A stretch of DNA of 64,000 bases, taken from assembly GCF_016907385.1 (NCBI RefSeq), contig NZ_JAFBBU010000001.1:3286001-3350000 (forward strand), given 5' to 3'. The notes under the pieces are model-generated. The model searched no databases, had not been told where the DNA came from, and saw only the letters and a list, made by a program, of their open reading frames with translations. Every line of letters begins with the position of its first letter. Position 1 is the first letter of the stretch. The position numbers were made by a program, and so were the translations under genes. This DNA is from Subtercola frigoramans (GTDB lineage Bacteria; Actinomycetota; Actinomycetes; Actinomycetales; Microbacteriaceae). Of this stretch, positions 26,415 to 35,629 are shown one piece after another.

Positions 26415-28346
26415 CTAGTCGTTCTCGGAGGCCGCCAGGCGGTAGCCGATGCCGCGCACCGTTTCGATGAAGCGCGGGTTGGTGAGGCTGTCGGAGAGCT
26501 TGCGGCGGAGGTTCGCCATGTGCACCTCGATGGCGCGCTTGTCGCTCTCGCTCACGAAGTGGGCGGTGACATACGATTCACCGCGCAGGAGAAGGGCGAG
26601 GTCGGCCTTGCTTCGCACGCGTCGCTGGCTGCTCATCAGGGCGTTCAGCAGGTCGAACTCACTGCGGGTGAGCTCGACGACCGCACCGTCTTTCTCGGCG
26701 AGACGCATCTCTTCGTTGACGTAGAGGCCGTTGTACTCGACCCAGCCGTCGTCGGAGGGGTAGCTGGTGTGCGCGGCTCCGTCGGGGTCGGCCGAGGGTG
26801 CCGGCTGTTGGCCGTACGGCTGGACGTATTGCTGCTGCTGGCCGTACTGCTGCTCGGCGGGCGCCTGCTGCTCGTAGTAGGGGGCAGCGGCGGGTGGCTG
26901 TTGGCCGTAGTCGGGTTGCGGCGCCTGGGTGGGCTGCGCATATGCCGGGGGGGTCTGGGCCGGCGGCTGGCCGTAGTTCGGGGCCGGTGACTCCGCTGCA
27001 GGGGCGTAGACCGGTTGCGAGGGCTGTGTGAGGTTCGGTGCCGGAGCGAACGTCTGCGGCGCACCGACGGGCGGGGCTGCCTGGGCGGCGGCCTGCGACG
27101 CCTCGTCGCCCACCATGGCGCGGGGGCGGCGCTGCATCGCTTCGATGCGGGCACGCAGTTCGCGCGGGCGGAACGGCTTCGTGAGGTAGTCGTCGGCGCC
27201 GGCCTCGAGACCCTGCAAGGTGTCGATCTCGTCGTCGCGGGCGGTGAGCATGATCAGGTAGGTGTTGCTGAAGGCACGGATGCGCTTCGCGGCCTCGAAC
27301 CCGTCGATGCCGGGCATGCTGACGTCGAGCGTGGTGATGATGGGGGAATAGGCCCGCACCGCTTGCACCCCGTCGAGACCGTTGCCTGTAGCGACAGTCT
27401 CAAAACCAGCCTGCGTGAGGACTGTCTCGAGAAGATGCCTGATGTCGGCATCATCTTCGATAATGACAGCTACTCTGCGCTCCCCCGAAGTATCCATTGG
27501 GGTCATGCTACCAAACCCAGTGGCGGCTACTGTTACGGGCACGATCGGCGCGCCCGTGACCCATTCGCGGGGTGGCGGCGGAGGTGATGCCGGGGATTGC
27601 GTGGGCGGCTGTGTGGGGAGTTGCGTCGCTGGCTGGGGCTGGCGCTGCATCGGCCGTTGCGCCTGGAGGGATTGCTGGGGCGCCCTCGGGGGAACGATGT
27701 GTGGCGCGGGCGGAGCCACGGGAACGATCTTAGGGCGCGCGCCTGCGGGGTACCAGGGTTCGGGTACCACGAGTGAACGGAGCGGGCCTGCGGGTTCCAC
27801 CGGCTCCGTCGCCTTCGCGGCTTTGGCGGGCATGGTGGACTCTGCAGGTTCGGCGTCAGCGTCTGGCTCGGTTTCGGCCTCCGTGACTTCTTCTGCCTCT
27901 GGCTCGGCGTCCGCATCGGCGTTTACCTCTGCCTCGGCTCCTGCCTCGGCGTCTGATTCAGGCGCAGCTTCTGCTTCGGGGGCTACTTCATCCTCGGGGG
28001 CCGCCTCGGGGGTTACTTCAGTTTTGGGCTCAGACGCGTGTGCCGCAGCGTCCGGATCGCTGTGCGTCTCAGCAGCGACATCCGTCGGGAGACTCGTTTC
28101 AGCAACAGCATCAGTCGCGTCAGGCTCGAGCGAAGACGCTGAGTCGGGCGTGGGGGCTGAGCCGGGCATCCGGTCGCCTTGCGCGCTGCGCCGCGTGCGG
28201 ATCAGCCAGGTGACCGCAAGACCGCTCGCGACAACGATGACCAGGCCGAGAGCCAGGCCACCGAGCGTGCCTCCGGGGAGGTCACCGAGCGGGGAGGTTA
28301 CCAGCCGGCGTTCGACGCCAGCTCTCGCGCGCTTTGATCCCACCAT
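26415..28346 (-). CDS. OmpR-type response regulator with N-terminal membrane segment and long low-complexity linkers
   Basis: The single 643-codon frame encodes, in order: one hydrophobic helix (about residues 28-50, GLALGLVIVVASGLAVTWL, followed by IRTRR); an acidic Ala/Glu/Asp then Pro/Gln-rich stretch (50-285); a REC domain (289-405) with VIIEDDADIRHLL, the phospho-acceptor Asp near 340 in TTLDVSMPGIDG and the conserved Lys in LTKPFRPRELRAR; a Gln/Pro/Tyr-rich linker (415-530); and a winged-helix domain (540-643) ending in RFIETVRGIGYRL. The DNA-binding part would thus be tied to the membrane. Caution: an internal ATG near 27500 (MDTSGERR) would give a conventional soluble regulator, though it lacks a good ribosome binding site. 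The ATG at 28346 overlaps the GH6 gene by 49 bp. Confidence 0.8.
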   Translation of the reverse strand: MVGSKRARAGVERRLVTSPLGDLPGGTLGGLALGLVIVVASGLAVTWLIRTRRSAQGDRMPGSAPTPDSASSLEPDATDAVAETSLPTDVAAETHSDPDAAAHASEPKTEVTPEAAPEDEVAPEAEAAPESDAEAGAEAEVNADADAEPEAEEVTEAETEPDADAEPAESTMPAKAAKATEPVEPAGPLRSLVVPEPWYPAGARPKIVPVAPPAPHIVPPRAPQQSLQAQRPMQRQPQPATQLPTQPPTQSPASPPPPPREWVTGAPIVPVTVAATGFGSMTPMDTSGERRVAVIIEDDADIRHLLETVLTQAGFETVATGNGLDGVQAVRAYSPIITTLDVSMPGIDGFEAAKRIRAFSNTYLIMLTARDDEIDTLQGLEAGADDYLTKPFRPRELRARIEAMQRRPRAMVGDEASQAAAQAAPPVGAPQTFAPAPNLTQPSQPVYAPAAESPAPNYGQPPAQTPPAYAQPTQAPQPDYGQQPPAAAPYYEQQAPAEQQYGQQQQYVQPYGQQPAPSADPDGAAHTSYPSDDGWVEYNGLYVNEEMRLAEKDGAVVELTRSEFDLLNALMSSQRRVRSKADLALLLRGESYVTAHFVSESDKRAIEVHMANLRRKLSDSLTNPRFIETVRGIGYRLAASEND

Positions 28347-29275
28347 TCACCAGCTGTTGGGCCGCCATTGCAGGTTCCGTCGCTCTCGCCCGGGGGCTTG
28401 ATCCAGAGGTTCGCGTCTTGGTTGGTGGCGACACCCTGCTTCGAGGGAGCAGCACCGAGGGCGCGACCGGAGGGGTTGCACCACTCGCCGTTCGATCCGC
28501 GGCCGTTGCGTGAGGTGTCGATCACGAAGTGTGCGCCTTCTGTGAGGGAACTGATGGTCTCAGCGTACGTCTGCTCGGCCGCTGTGTCGTTGTAGTTCGA
28601 GACATTTGTGGCGAATCCGCGAGCTTTTGTCACGCCGGCCTTGTTGAGGAGTTCTGCCATGTCGGCTGCGGGTCCCCACTGCGAGTGACCCGCGTCGATG
28701 TAGACCGTTGCGCCGACGGGCGCAAAGATGTCGAGATCGCTGCTGATCTCCTTCACCCGCTCGCTCACGTTGTTGCATTGCGTTGCGAGTGCCAGGGCAT
28801 CAGGCTCGAGGATGATCACCGCATTCTGGTGCGTGATGCCGGCCGCGATCGCCTTCACCCAGAGCGGGTATTCGGTGGCGGAGAGCCCGCCGGCGGAGTG
28901 ATTGCCGCAGTCGCGGTTCGGAACGCCGTAGACCGTGAAGACGGGCGTCTGGTTCGCGGCGGTGGCAGCCGTCTCGATCGCCGAGACGTAGGCGGTGATC
29001 TCGGCGGTCGGGTGCTTCTCGGGCGTGAGCCAGATCGCGGTGGGTTGGTCAGCAATGCGGCCGAACGTCGCGGCGTCGACGGAGTTGCCCTTTGACGCGG
29101 CTGCGGCGGCGGCAACCGCGGCTTTCGCCTCGGGGTCGACATAGAAGGTCTTGCCCTGCAGGGCGCCGGAGGCCGTTGAGGCGCCAGAAGTCGGCGAGGC
29201 GAGGTTGGCGACAACCGAGAGGATCACACCCATGGCGACGATCGGGATGAACAGCGCAACGATGGCCGCAGCCAA
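28298..29275 (-). CDS. Membrane-anchored GH6 family endoglucanase/cellobiohydrolase
   Basis: After an N-terminal hydrophobic helix (AAAIVALFIPIVAMGVILSV) the protein has the whole set of GH6 landmarks: YGVPNRDCGNHSAGG, the catalytic-acid loop ILEPDALALATQC, DAGHSQWG, GFATNVSNYNDT, DTSRNGRGSNGEWCNPSGRA and LWIKPPGESDGTCNG. GH6 enzymes hydrolyse beta-1,4-glucans with inversion. In Streptomyces a GH6 (CslZ) accompanies the cellulose-synthase-like CslA, so a trimming or release role for the local polymer is plausible. The TTG at 29275 has no clear ribosome binding site. Sixteen codons upstream (29323-29321) an ATC stands eight bases after GGGGGAGAGG and would give a better N-terminus (SASERQSSETKSRVG), so the true start may be non-canonical. 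Confidence 0.9.
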   Translation of the reverse strand: MAAAIVALFIPIVAMGVILSVVANLASPTSGASTASGALQGKTFYVDPEAKAAVAAAAAASKGNSVDAATFGRIADQPTAIWLTPEKHPTAEITAYVSAIETAATAANQTPVFTVYGVPNRDCGNHSAGGLSATEYPLWVKAIAAGITHQNAVIILEPDALALATQCNNVSERVKEISSDLDIFAPVGATVYIDAGHSQWGPAADMAELLNKAGVTKARGFATNVSNYNDTAAEQTYAETISSLTEGAHFVIDTSRNGRGSNGEWCNPSGRALGAAPSKQGVATNQDANLWIKPPGESDGTCNGGPTAGEWWDQSARELASNAGW

Positions 29276-29494
29276 CCCGACCCGCGACTTCGTCTCACTG
29301 GACTGTCTCTCAGATGCGCTGATGGTCGTGGCCTCTCCCCCGATGTGAACCCTTCGATTCAGCCTAAACTACGAAACTGTCTGCGGCGTTCTGTCTGGTT
29401 TGCGGGCGCAACCTGCTGCAGTTTCGCTGGTGTGAGGCGATGGCCGGCCGCGGTGCTTCGGCGGCGAGTGCGCGGTGGTGGCGCTCAGGGGCGG

Positions 29495-32400
29495 TCAATG
29501 TCGGTCGACGCGCTGTGCCTTCGCCACCCAGCTGGCCACCATGGAGGTCGTGACCCGCAGGGTCTTCGCGACCGTGGTGATGGGCTTGCCGCCGTCGAGA
29601 ACAGCCGAGACGGCCAGTTCTTCAACCGTGCGGAACCGCCCGAGAGCTTCGCCCGTCGCAGCTGATGTCTTCGCGACGGGTAGCTGCGGGTTGTTGGGAG
29701 GCGGCGTGCTGGCGGCCTCCGCAGCGCTGGAGGATGCGCCTCCGGCAGCACGTGCGGCTGACGACGCGGGGGCTGGGCGGCCTGCGGGGTAGGGGCGGCC
29801 GACGGGAAGCCGCGAACCTGCGCGAGGGGCCGGGGGTCGGGGGGATCCGGGGCGAGGTGCGCCCGGTCGGGGTGCTCCCGGCTGGGATGCAGCCGGCTGG
29901 GGTGCAGCCGGCTGGCCCGTTTGAGATCCTGCGGGTGGAAGTGCAGCGGCAGGCCGACCGACAGGGGGGCGAGCCGCTGGGGGCCGGCCAACCGTCGGCG
30001 CTCCTGACGGGGCAGTCGGTGGGGCTGCCTGAGGAGGGAATGGTTGCCCCGGATAGGCCTGCGGAGGCGCGAGCTGCGGGAGAGGCGACCGCGGAGGTAC
30101 CGCGTGCGGCGGACGACCCTGTGGAGGAGGCGACTGCTGCGGAGCGGACTGTGGTTGGTACGCCTGTGGCGGGAAGGCCTGCAGTGGGTACGCCTGTGGA
30201 GGAGGCGACTGGGACGGCAGAGACTGAGGCTGCGGGGCACGGGGCGGGGTCGAAGGGGGAACCGAGGTGCCATTCGGGTTCTGGTCAGCGCCATCCGGAG
30301 CTGACCACGTGGGCTGCTGTGCTGCGGGCTCCTGACGTACGGGCTGCTGGCCCGGCGGGACCCAGACCTCGGGCATCTCGAGGGAGGACCTCCGCGGAAG
30401 GGGCGCTGCCGGCGCCCTCTCAGCTGGGAGGTTCGCCGTGACGATTCTCGGCTTCACATCGTGCCGGGAGGAATCCTGGTCGTCCGCCGCATCGGAATCG
30501 CCACGAGAGTGCGCTGCGTCGGCGGACCCTGCGCCCGCTGTGCTGTCGCGCGAGGTGCTGCCGATCATCCCGACACCGGCCAGGCCTGCACCAGCCGCGC
30601 CTGCTCCCACAAGCTCAGCCTCGAGCGACCCGTCGCCCGTGCGTTCGGCCAGGAGCTTCGACTCGTATTCCGCTTTCTCGGCCTTGGCGATGGCGAGGGT
30701 CGTCGATTCGACGAGTTCGCGGATCTTGCGCAGCCGGCGGGCCCGGGCGACCAGGAAGAAGACGCCGATGGCGGGGATGATGAGCAACAGCCCCCAGAGC
30801 AGGGCGAGTGGATGGTCTTCGGCCCAGGTCACGATCTGGGCTTTCTCCGACCATCCACTCGTGTCGTTGTTGTCGACCACGATCGCGCCATTGCCCTCGC
30901 CCTCGGCGATGGCGTTCGGGCCGCCGCCGGAGATGGTGTTGTGCTGCACCCAGCCCGAGACGATGGGGCCCTCGAGCACGATGCCGTTACCGTTGCCGTT
31001 GGTGACGGCGATCGTGTTGTGCTGGACGACGGCGGTCGAGTCGCGCACGAGCAAGGCATCGCCGCGCTGGGAGATCGTCGAGGTGAGAATTTTGACGCCT
31101 GTGGAGGAGTAGACGGCGATGCCGCCGGCGCGGTTGCCGGTGACCGTGCTGCCGATGACGAGTGGGCCCGCAGAGTCGGAGACCGGGTACCCGCCCGGGT
31201 TGGGTCCGGATGCCCGGGCCTTGCCATCGAAGGTGAACCCGTATTGGCCATTGTTGGTGACGGTCGCGATGTTGAGCATCACGTTCGAGCTGCCGGCCTG
31301 CGCTTCGATGCCGGAGCCGCCGGAGCCGTCGACCGTGGTGCGGATGACCGAGACCGCGTCGGAGGAGTTCGTGATCTCGATTCCGGTCTCGGTGGAGGTG
31401 CTGATCGACGAGTCGGAGATGGTCGCGGCGGCGACGGAAGAGAGAAAGAGCCCGGTGTGCTGGTTCGTGATGGTGGTGTGGTGGATGTTCGCGAGAGTCG
31501 GTGCCGTCGCCGTGCCGGTTGTAGCCAGGCCGCCGGTTCGCCCGCTGTAGAAGCCGAGGCTGTCGAGAGAGAGGTAGTTCGTGGTGAGCGAACCATCGTT
31601 GACGCGGATGTAGGCCCGACCGTCGGTCTCGGTTGAGTCTGGTGCGCCGGCGGCGGGGTCTGGCGCGGGAGCGGCTGCCGTCGGGTCGGAACCCGGTGCT
31701 GGAGCTGCGGGGTCGGTTGCCGCGGGATTCCACGACGTGATCGTCAGGGGCGCAGTGGCGTCGCCGGCGAGCGAGAGAGCGCCGCCCCAGGAGACGATGC
31801 TGGTGAATCCGGTGGGCGTGCTCAGCATGCGGAGCGTCTGGCCGGGGGCGGTGATGGTGAGCAGCACACCGCGCTGGAGGAAGACGCTCGAGGTGAGCGA
31901 GACCGTCGTGGCGTCGACGCGAGTCGCAGCGCCGCGGGCGATGAGGTCGTCGAGCGTGTAGATCGTGAGGAGTGCCTTCGGCTGCGCTTCGAGCAGGAGC
32001 GAGGGCGGCGGAGTCGGTTCGGCCGCCTGGTTGGCCCTGTCATCGGGGGTGAGGATCGGTTCGGCCGGATAGTTTGGAACGGCGCCTGTCAGCGCGAGAG
32101 AGCTGATTCTCGCGTCTTCGGCCGCGACGAGTGCTGCCTGGGCCTGATACATCTTTTCGAGGGGGCTGAGTTCGCCGGGGGCCTGGGACGTCGAGTCTGC
32201 GGTTGGGACTGCGGTGGGTGCGGTGGTGAGTGCGGCCGCGCCTGCGGTGACGGGCGTCGTGGCGGCGGCGGTTGCTGCAGGGACGGCGGCCGCGGCCGAA
32301 ACCGCTGGGTCTGTGGAGGAGGAGACCGGGTCTGTGGAGGAGGGATCGGGTGTGGCCGAAGCGGCTGCCGCTGAGGCCGCGGCGGCCGCAGCATCGGCGA

Positions 32401-32668
32401 CCTGCGAGACGCTCGCGAACGTGCCCGCGAAGGCTCCGGCGCGGATGAGGGCCACGCCGACGAGACCGAGCACGAGTACGGCGACCACGATCATCCGAAC
32501 GACCACCCGGGTGGGGCGACCGACGGTGTCACCGCGCTCTTCGTCGGTGAAGGCACCCTTCGAGCGGCTCTTCGACCCCGGTTTCGAGGTGGACTTTGCG
32601 GCGGACTTCGACGCGGATTCCGAGTCGTCACTCTCGGATGGCTGCGAGCCCAGCTCGTCGTCGGCCAT
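29495..32668 (-). CDS. Two-pass membrane protein: extracellular parallel beta-helix, Pro-rich tail and C-terminal HTH-like motif
   Basis: The 1057-residue protein has a charged N-terminus (1-54), a helix (about 57-78), an outside region with Ala/Thr/Pro-rich start and a right-handed parallel beta-helix (about 220-600; many NxI/NxT turns such as SSNVMLNIATVTNNGQYGF), a second helix (about 619-640, LLWGLLLIIPAIGVFFLVA), a basic/coiled segment, 350 residues of Pro/Ala/Gln-rich sequence, and a final HTH-like block (about 1010-1057, GKPITTVAKTLRVTTSMVAS). Beta-helix proteins bind, cleave or epimerise polysaccharides. The start overlaps the stop of the GT2 upstream (TGATG at 32670-32666), so they are coupled. 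The function of the cytoplasmic HTH is unknown; a link from polymer sensing to DNA is speculation. Confidence 0.78.
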   Translation of the reverse strand: MADDELGSQPSESDDSESASKSAAKSTSKPGSKSRSKGAFTDEERGDTVGRPTRVVVRMIVVAVLVLGLVGVALIRAGAFAGTFASVSQVADAAAAAASAAAASATPDPSSTDPVSSSTDPAVSAAAAVPAATAAATTPVTAGAAALTTAPTAVPTADSTSQAPGELSPLEKMYQAQAALVAAEDARISSLALTGAVPNYPAEPILTPDDRANQAAEPTPPPSLLLEAQPKALLTIYTLDDLIARGAATRVDATTVSLTSSVFLQRGVLLTITAPGQTLRMLSTPTGFTSIVSWGGALSLAGDATAPLTITSWNPAATDPAAPAPGSDPTAAAPAPDPAAGAPDSTETDGRAYIRVNDGSLTTNYLSLDSLGFYSGRTGGLATTGTATAPTLANIHHTTITNQHTGLFLSSVAAATISDSSISTSTETGIEITNSSDAVSVIRTTVDGSGGSGIEAQAGSSNVMLNIATVTNNGQYGFTFDGKARASGPNPGGYPVSDSAGPLVIGSTVTGNRAGGIAVYSSTGVKILTSTISQRGDALLVRDSTAVVQHNTIAVTNGNGNGIVLEGPIVSGWVQHNTISGGGPNAIAEGEGNGAIVVDNNDTSGWSEKAQIVTWAEDHPLALLWGLLLIIPAIGVFFLVARARRLRKIRELVESTTLAIAKAEKAEYESKLLAERTGDGSLEAELVGAGAAGAGLAGVGMIGSTSRDSTAGAGSADAAHSRGDSDAADDQDSSRHDVKPRIVTANLPAERAPAAPLPRRSSLEMPEVWVPPGQQPVRQEPAAQQPTWSAPDGADQNPNGTSVPPSTPPRAPQPQSLPSQSPPPQAYPLQAFPPQAYQPQSAPQQSPPPQGRPPHAVPPRSPLPQLAPPQAYPGQPFPPQAAPPTAPSGAPTVGRPPAARPPVGRPAAALPPAGSQTGQPAAPQPAASQPGAPRPGAPRPGSPRPPAPRAGSRLPVGRPYPAGRPAPASSAARAAGGASSSAAEAASTPPPNNPQLPVAKTSAATGEALGRFRTVEELAVSAVLDGGKPITTVAKTLRVTTSMVASWVAKAQRVDRH

Positions 32669-34137
32669 CAGCGTGCTGCCTTCTCGGCCGCGGAGTCTTC
32701 GGGAAGCCGTTTGCGCAGAGGCTGGTCACTCGCCCCATCGACACTGACGGACTTGTCACGTGCGCCCTCGTCCCTCACAGCCTTGTCGCGCGGGGCGAGG
32801 CTCGCCTCGGTCTGGCCCTCGCCGCCGATCGTGTCGGCCGAGCGGGTGAGCCAGCCCTGGGTGTTCATGGTGAAGAGGGCATAGGTCTTGATGGGCAGGG
32901 CGATGAAGGCGGTGATGATTGTGACCAGCGGCAGGAGCCAGATGTCTTCGGGGCGACGCCAGAGGTGCGAGATGCCGCGAATGCCGCGCCCGATGAACAC
33001 CCAGAGCAGCGCGAAGACCACTGCGGGCACGGGGTTGGAAGACCACGCCGCCGCGATCACGTAGACCACGGCGACGGCCATGCTCACGGGGGTGAAGATG
33101 ATCTGCATGATGGTGAGCTGGGAGATGAGGGGCACACGCCAGATCCAGCCCGTGCGAATGGCCGTGAAGTAGCAGCGGTAGGAGTTGCGGCTCCAGCGCA
33201 CGCGCTGTTTAACGAAGGCGCGAAAGGTGTCGGGGAACATCGAGAGCGCCCTGGCACTGTCTTGGTGGGTGACGCGATACCCCTGCGACAGCACGAGCCA
33301 GGTGAGCCGGCCGTCGTCACCGGCAACACACTCGCGGCCCATGAAGATCTCGTGCTCGAGCTCGGGAAGCCTGGGCAGGATGATCGCCAGACGATACGCG
33401 CTGGTGCGACCTGAGGCGCAGACGATGCCGCCGTACCTGCCCATCGCGGGGGCGTAGTCGTAGTACCGGAGGTCGATGATCCAGTCGGCGACGCGGCGCC
33501 AGACACTCGATTTCGGCTGGTAGACGTTCTGGCGGGTGCTCACCGCGCCGACGGCGGCGTCGATGAACGGCATCTGGATGGCGTCGTGCATGCCGTCTTC
33601 CCACGCCGTGTCGGAGTCGACCAGAATGACCAGCTCGGTCTGCACGGCCCGGATGCCCTCACCCAACGCCGAGCGTTTGCCCCGGTGTTTGAACATGATG
33701 ACGTCGACGTTGTGGTGGCCGAGTGCGTTGATGCGCTCTTCAGCCTCGAGGTCGGCCACGTCGAGAACGATGATGATGCGGGACGGGCCCTGGCGCCGCC
33801 AGGTCTCGAGGCAGCGCAGGAGCACGTTCGGATCCTCGTGGAACGACGGCACGACGACGGTCGTCGACGACCGATAGTCGTTCACGACTGGTCGTGTTGT
33901 GGAGGAGAGGATCTTGCGCAGCAGCCAGAGGCTCCACGAGATGATGCCGAAGACGCCGAACGGAAGCAACCACCAGAACGTGTGCTGCGTGCCCCAGATC
34001 GCATTGGGGAGGAGGAGCATATGGCTGGAGAGGGCGACGCTCGAGAGGACCAGTGCAGAGACCATCACGGCTTGCCCCACCCCCACACTTCGACCGGTTC
34101 CGGCGCCGTGAGAATCGGCACGCGTTCGCGCTGGCAC
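32668..34137 (-). CDS. Processive-type GT2 polysaccharide synthase (hyaluronan synthase/Alg8-like)
   Basis: This 489-residue membrane enzyme has two N-terminal helices, a GT-A domain and three or four C-terminal helices. Motifs: TTVVVPSFHEDPNVLLRCLE, KHRGKRSALGEGIRAVQTE, DxD in VILVDSDTAWEDG, GDDGRLTWLVLSQGY and the processivity motif VKQRVRWSRN. The KRxAL and QxxRWSRN blocks are typical of hyaluronan synthases, chitooligosaccharide synthases and alginate synthase Alg8. It would polymerise a nucleotide-sugar and extrude the chain. It is coupled to the beta-helix membrane protein downstream and is divergent from a beta-helix lipoprotein, an arrangement reminiscent of Alg8 with AlgG-type epimerases. 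The monomer cannot be read from sequence. The ATG at 34137 is the assumed start. Confidence 0.86.
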   Translation of the reverse strand: MPARTRADSHGAGTGRSVGVGQAVMVSALVLSSVALSSHMLLLPNAIWGTQHTFWWLLPFGVFGIISWSLWLLRKILSSTTRPVVNDYRSSTTVVVPSFHEDPNVLLRCLETWRRQGPSRIIIVLDVADLEAEERINALGHHNVDVIMFKHRGKRSALGEGIRAVQTELVILVDSDTAWEDGMHDAIQMPFIDAAVGAVSTRQNVYQPKSSVWRRVADWIIDLRYYDYAPAMGRYGGIVCASGRTSAYRLAIILPRLPELEHEIFMGRECVAGDDGRLTWLVLSQGYRVTHQDSARALSMFPDTFRAFVKQRVRWSRNSYRCYFTAIRTGWIWRVPLISQLTIMQIIFTPVSMAVAVVYVIAAAWSSNPVPAVVFALLWVFIGRGIRGISHLWRRPEDIWLLPLVTIITAFIALPIKTYALFTMNTQGWLTRSADTIGGEGQTEASLAPRDKAVRDEGARDKSVSVDGASDQPLRKRLPEDSAAEKAAR

Positions 34138-34263
34138 GAATGCGCGCCCACACTGCTGCGGTATCTCGAACCCACGGCTTGAACTGCCCGCGACGATCGG
34201 GATCGCGGGATTTCTATAAACTGTAGTGGTGGGGACGACATCAGCGGTGCACTAGGCGCGAGA

Positions 34264-35367
34264 GTGCGGGGTCTGTGGCCGGAGGGCCGGCGGGCACGGT
34301 CGCTGCGAGCAGACCGCTGGCGGGCATCCGGCTGGCTGGTGCTCGGTCTCGCAAGCATTGTGATGCTCAGCGGGTGCTCGGCCAGCGTGACACCCTCGTC
34401 GGCACCACGAGCTACGACGACGGCCGTCGACGGATGCCCGGCAGGCGTACTCGTCTCCTCAGCTGACGAACTGAGCTCGGCCCTCGCCTCAGTGACACCC
34501 GGGACCATTCTGCTTCTCGCGCCCGGCACCTACAGTGGGCACTTCACGGCCACGGCTGTGGCCACAGCTGCGGCCCCGATCACGCTCTGCGGCGACCGGA
34601 GCGCGGTGATCGACGGCGGCGCACTCGGCTCGGGCTACGCTTTGCACCTCGACGGCGCCCAGTACTGGAGACTGAGCGGCTTCTCTGTGACCGGAGCCCA
34701 GAAGGGCATCCTGCTCGACACCTCATCGAACAACACCCTCTCGAATCTGTCGGTCACCTCGGTCGGCGACGAGGCTGTGCACTTGCGCGCCGGCAGCAGC
34801 GACAACCTCGTCGAGAACAACACGATCGGCCAGACCGGGCTCGCCGAGGCGAAGTTCGGCGAGGGCATCTACGTGGGAACGGCCCAGTCGAACTGGTGCA
34901 CGATCTCTGCGTGCAACCCCGACCAGAGCGACCGCAACCTACTGGTGGGCAATAGGATCTCTGGCACCACCGCCGAGAACATCGACATCAAAGAGGGCAC
35001 CACCGGTGGTCAGGTCACCGGCAACTCGTTCGACGGCAGTGCCTCGACCGAGGTCGATTCACTCATCGACGTGAAAGGCAACGGCTGGATGATCGGCTCG
35101 AACACCGGCCGGAACTCCCCCGTCGACGGAGCCCAGGTGCACGTCATCGTGCCGCCGTGGGGCTCGGGCAACACCTTCGCCGCGAACTCCTTCGCCGCAG
35201 CGCCCAACGGATTCGCGGTGAACGTCGTCGGTGCGGCGAGAGATGCGGGCACCGTCGTGCTCTGCGACAACGTGGTCGTGGTGGAGGGCGCATCTATGCC
35301 CACAACGGCATATGCCGACGGCGTCGATCCGCGGCTTAGCAACAAGAAATGCCAAAGAACGCCCTAA
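34264..35367 (+). CDS. Parallel beta-helix lipoprotein (polysaccharide lyase/epimerase-like)
   Basis: A basic N-terminus and hydrophobic stretch (WLVLGLASIVMLSGC) end in an LSGC lipobox, so this 367-residue protein should be anchored outside the cell. The rest reads as a right-handed beta-helix. It opens with the loop common to PL6-like and pectate-lyase-like proteins (SSALASVTPGTILLLAPGTY), then APITLCGDRSAVIDGG and repeats such as SNNTLSNLSVTSVGDEAVHL. It may bind, cut or epimerise the exopolymer made by the adjacent GT2. I cannot see a firm catalytic signature. The GTG at 34264 lies 126 bp from the divergent GT2 start, so the two probably share a control region. Confidence 0.75.
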   Translation: MRGLWPEGRRARSLRADRWRASGWLVLGLASIVMLSGCSASVTPSSAPRATTTAVDGCPAGVLVSSADELSSALASVTPGTILLLAPGTYSGHFTATAVATAAAPITLCGDRSAVIDGGALGSGYALHLDGAQYWRLSGFSVTGAQKGILLDTSSNNTLSNLSVTSVGDEAVHLRAGSSDNLVENNTIGQTGLAEAKFGEGIYVGTAQSNWCTISACNPDQSDRNLLVGNRISGTTAENIDIKEGTTGGQVTGNSFDGSASTEVDSLIDVKGNGWMIGSNTGRNSPVDGAQVHVIVPPWGSGNTFAANSFAAAPNGFAVNVVGAARDAGTVVLCDNVVVVEGASMPTTAYADGVDPRLSNKKCQRTP

Positions 35368-35629
35368 GAATCCCCCAGTTTTGGCAGGATGGGCCCGTTC
35401 GCCCGGCGGCGACCAGCCCACACATGCAAAACTGACGTGCTCGCACGCCATACCCACGTGCGCAGCACATTTTTCTGCACCGGGCTCGATGCGACCCGGC
35501 CGACATTCACAGACCCGCACACACAGCTCCGCCTCACAGCACAGCAAACGCACCACACCGGCACGCGTCACCCAGCATGACGCGTGCCGAACCCCTCCCT
35601 GCCAGCACAACCCGTACGAAAGTCTGCCC

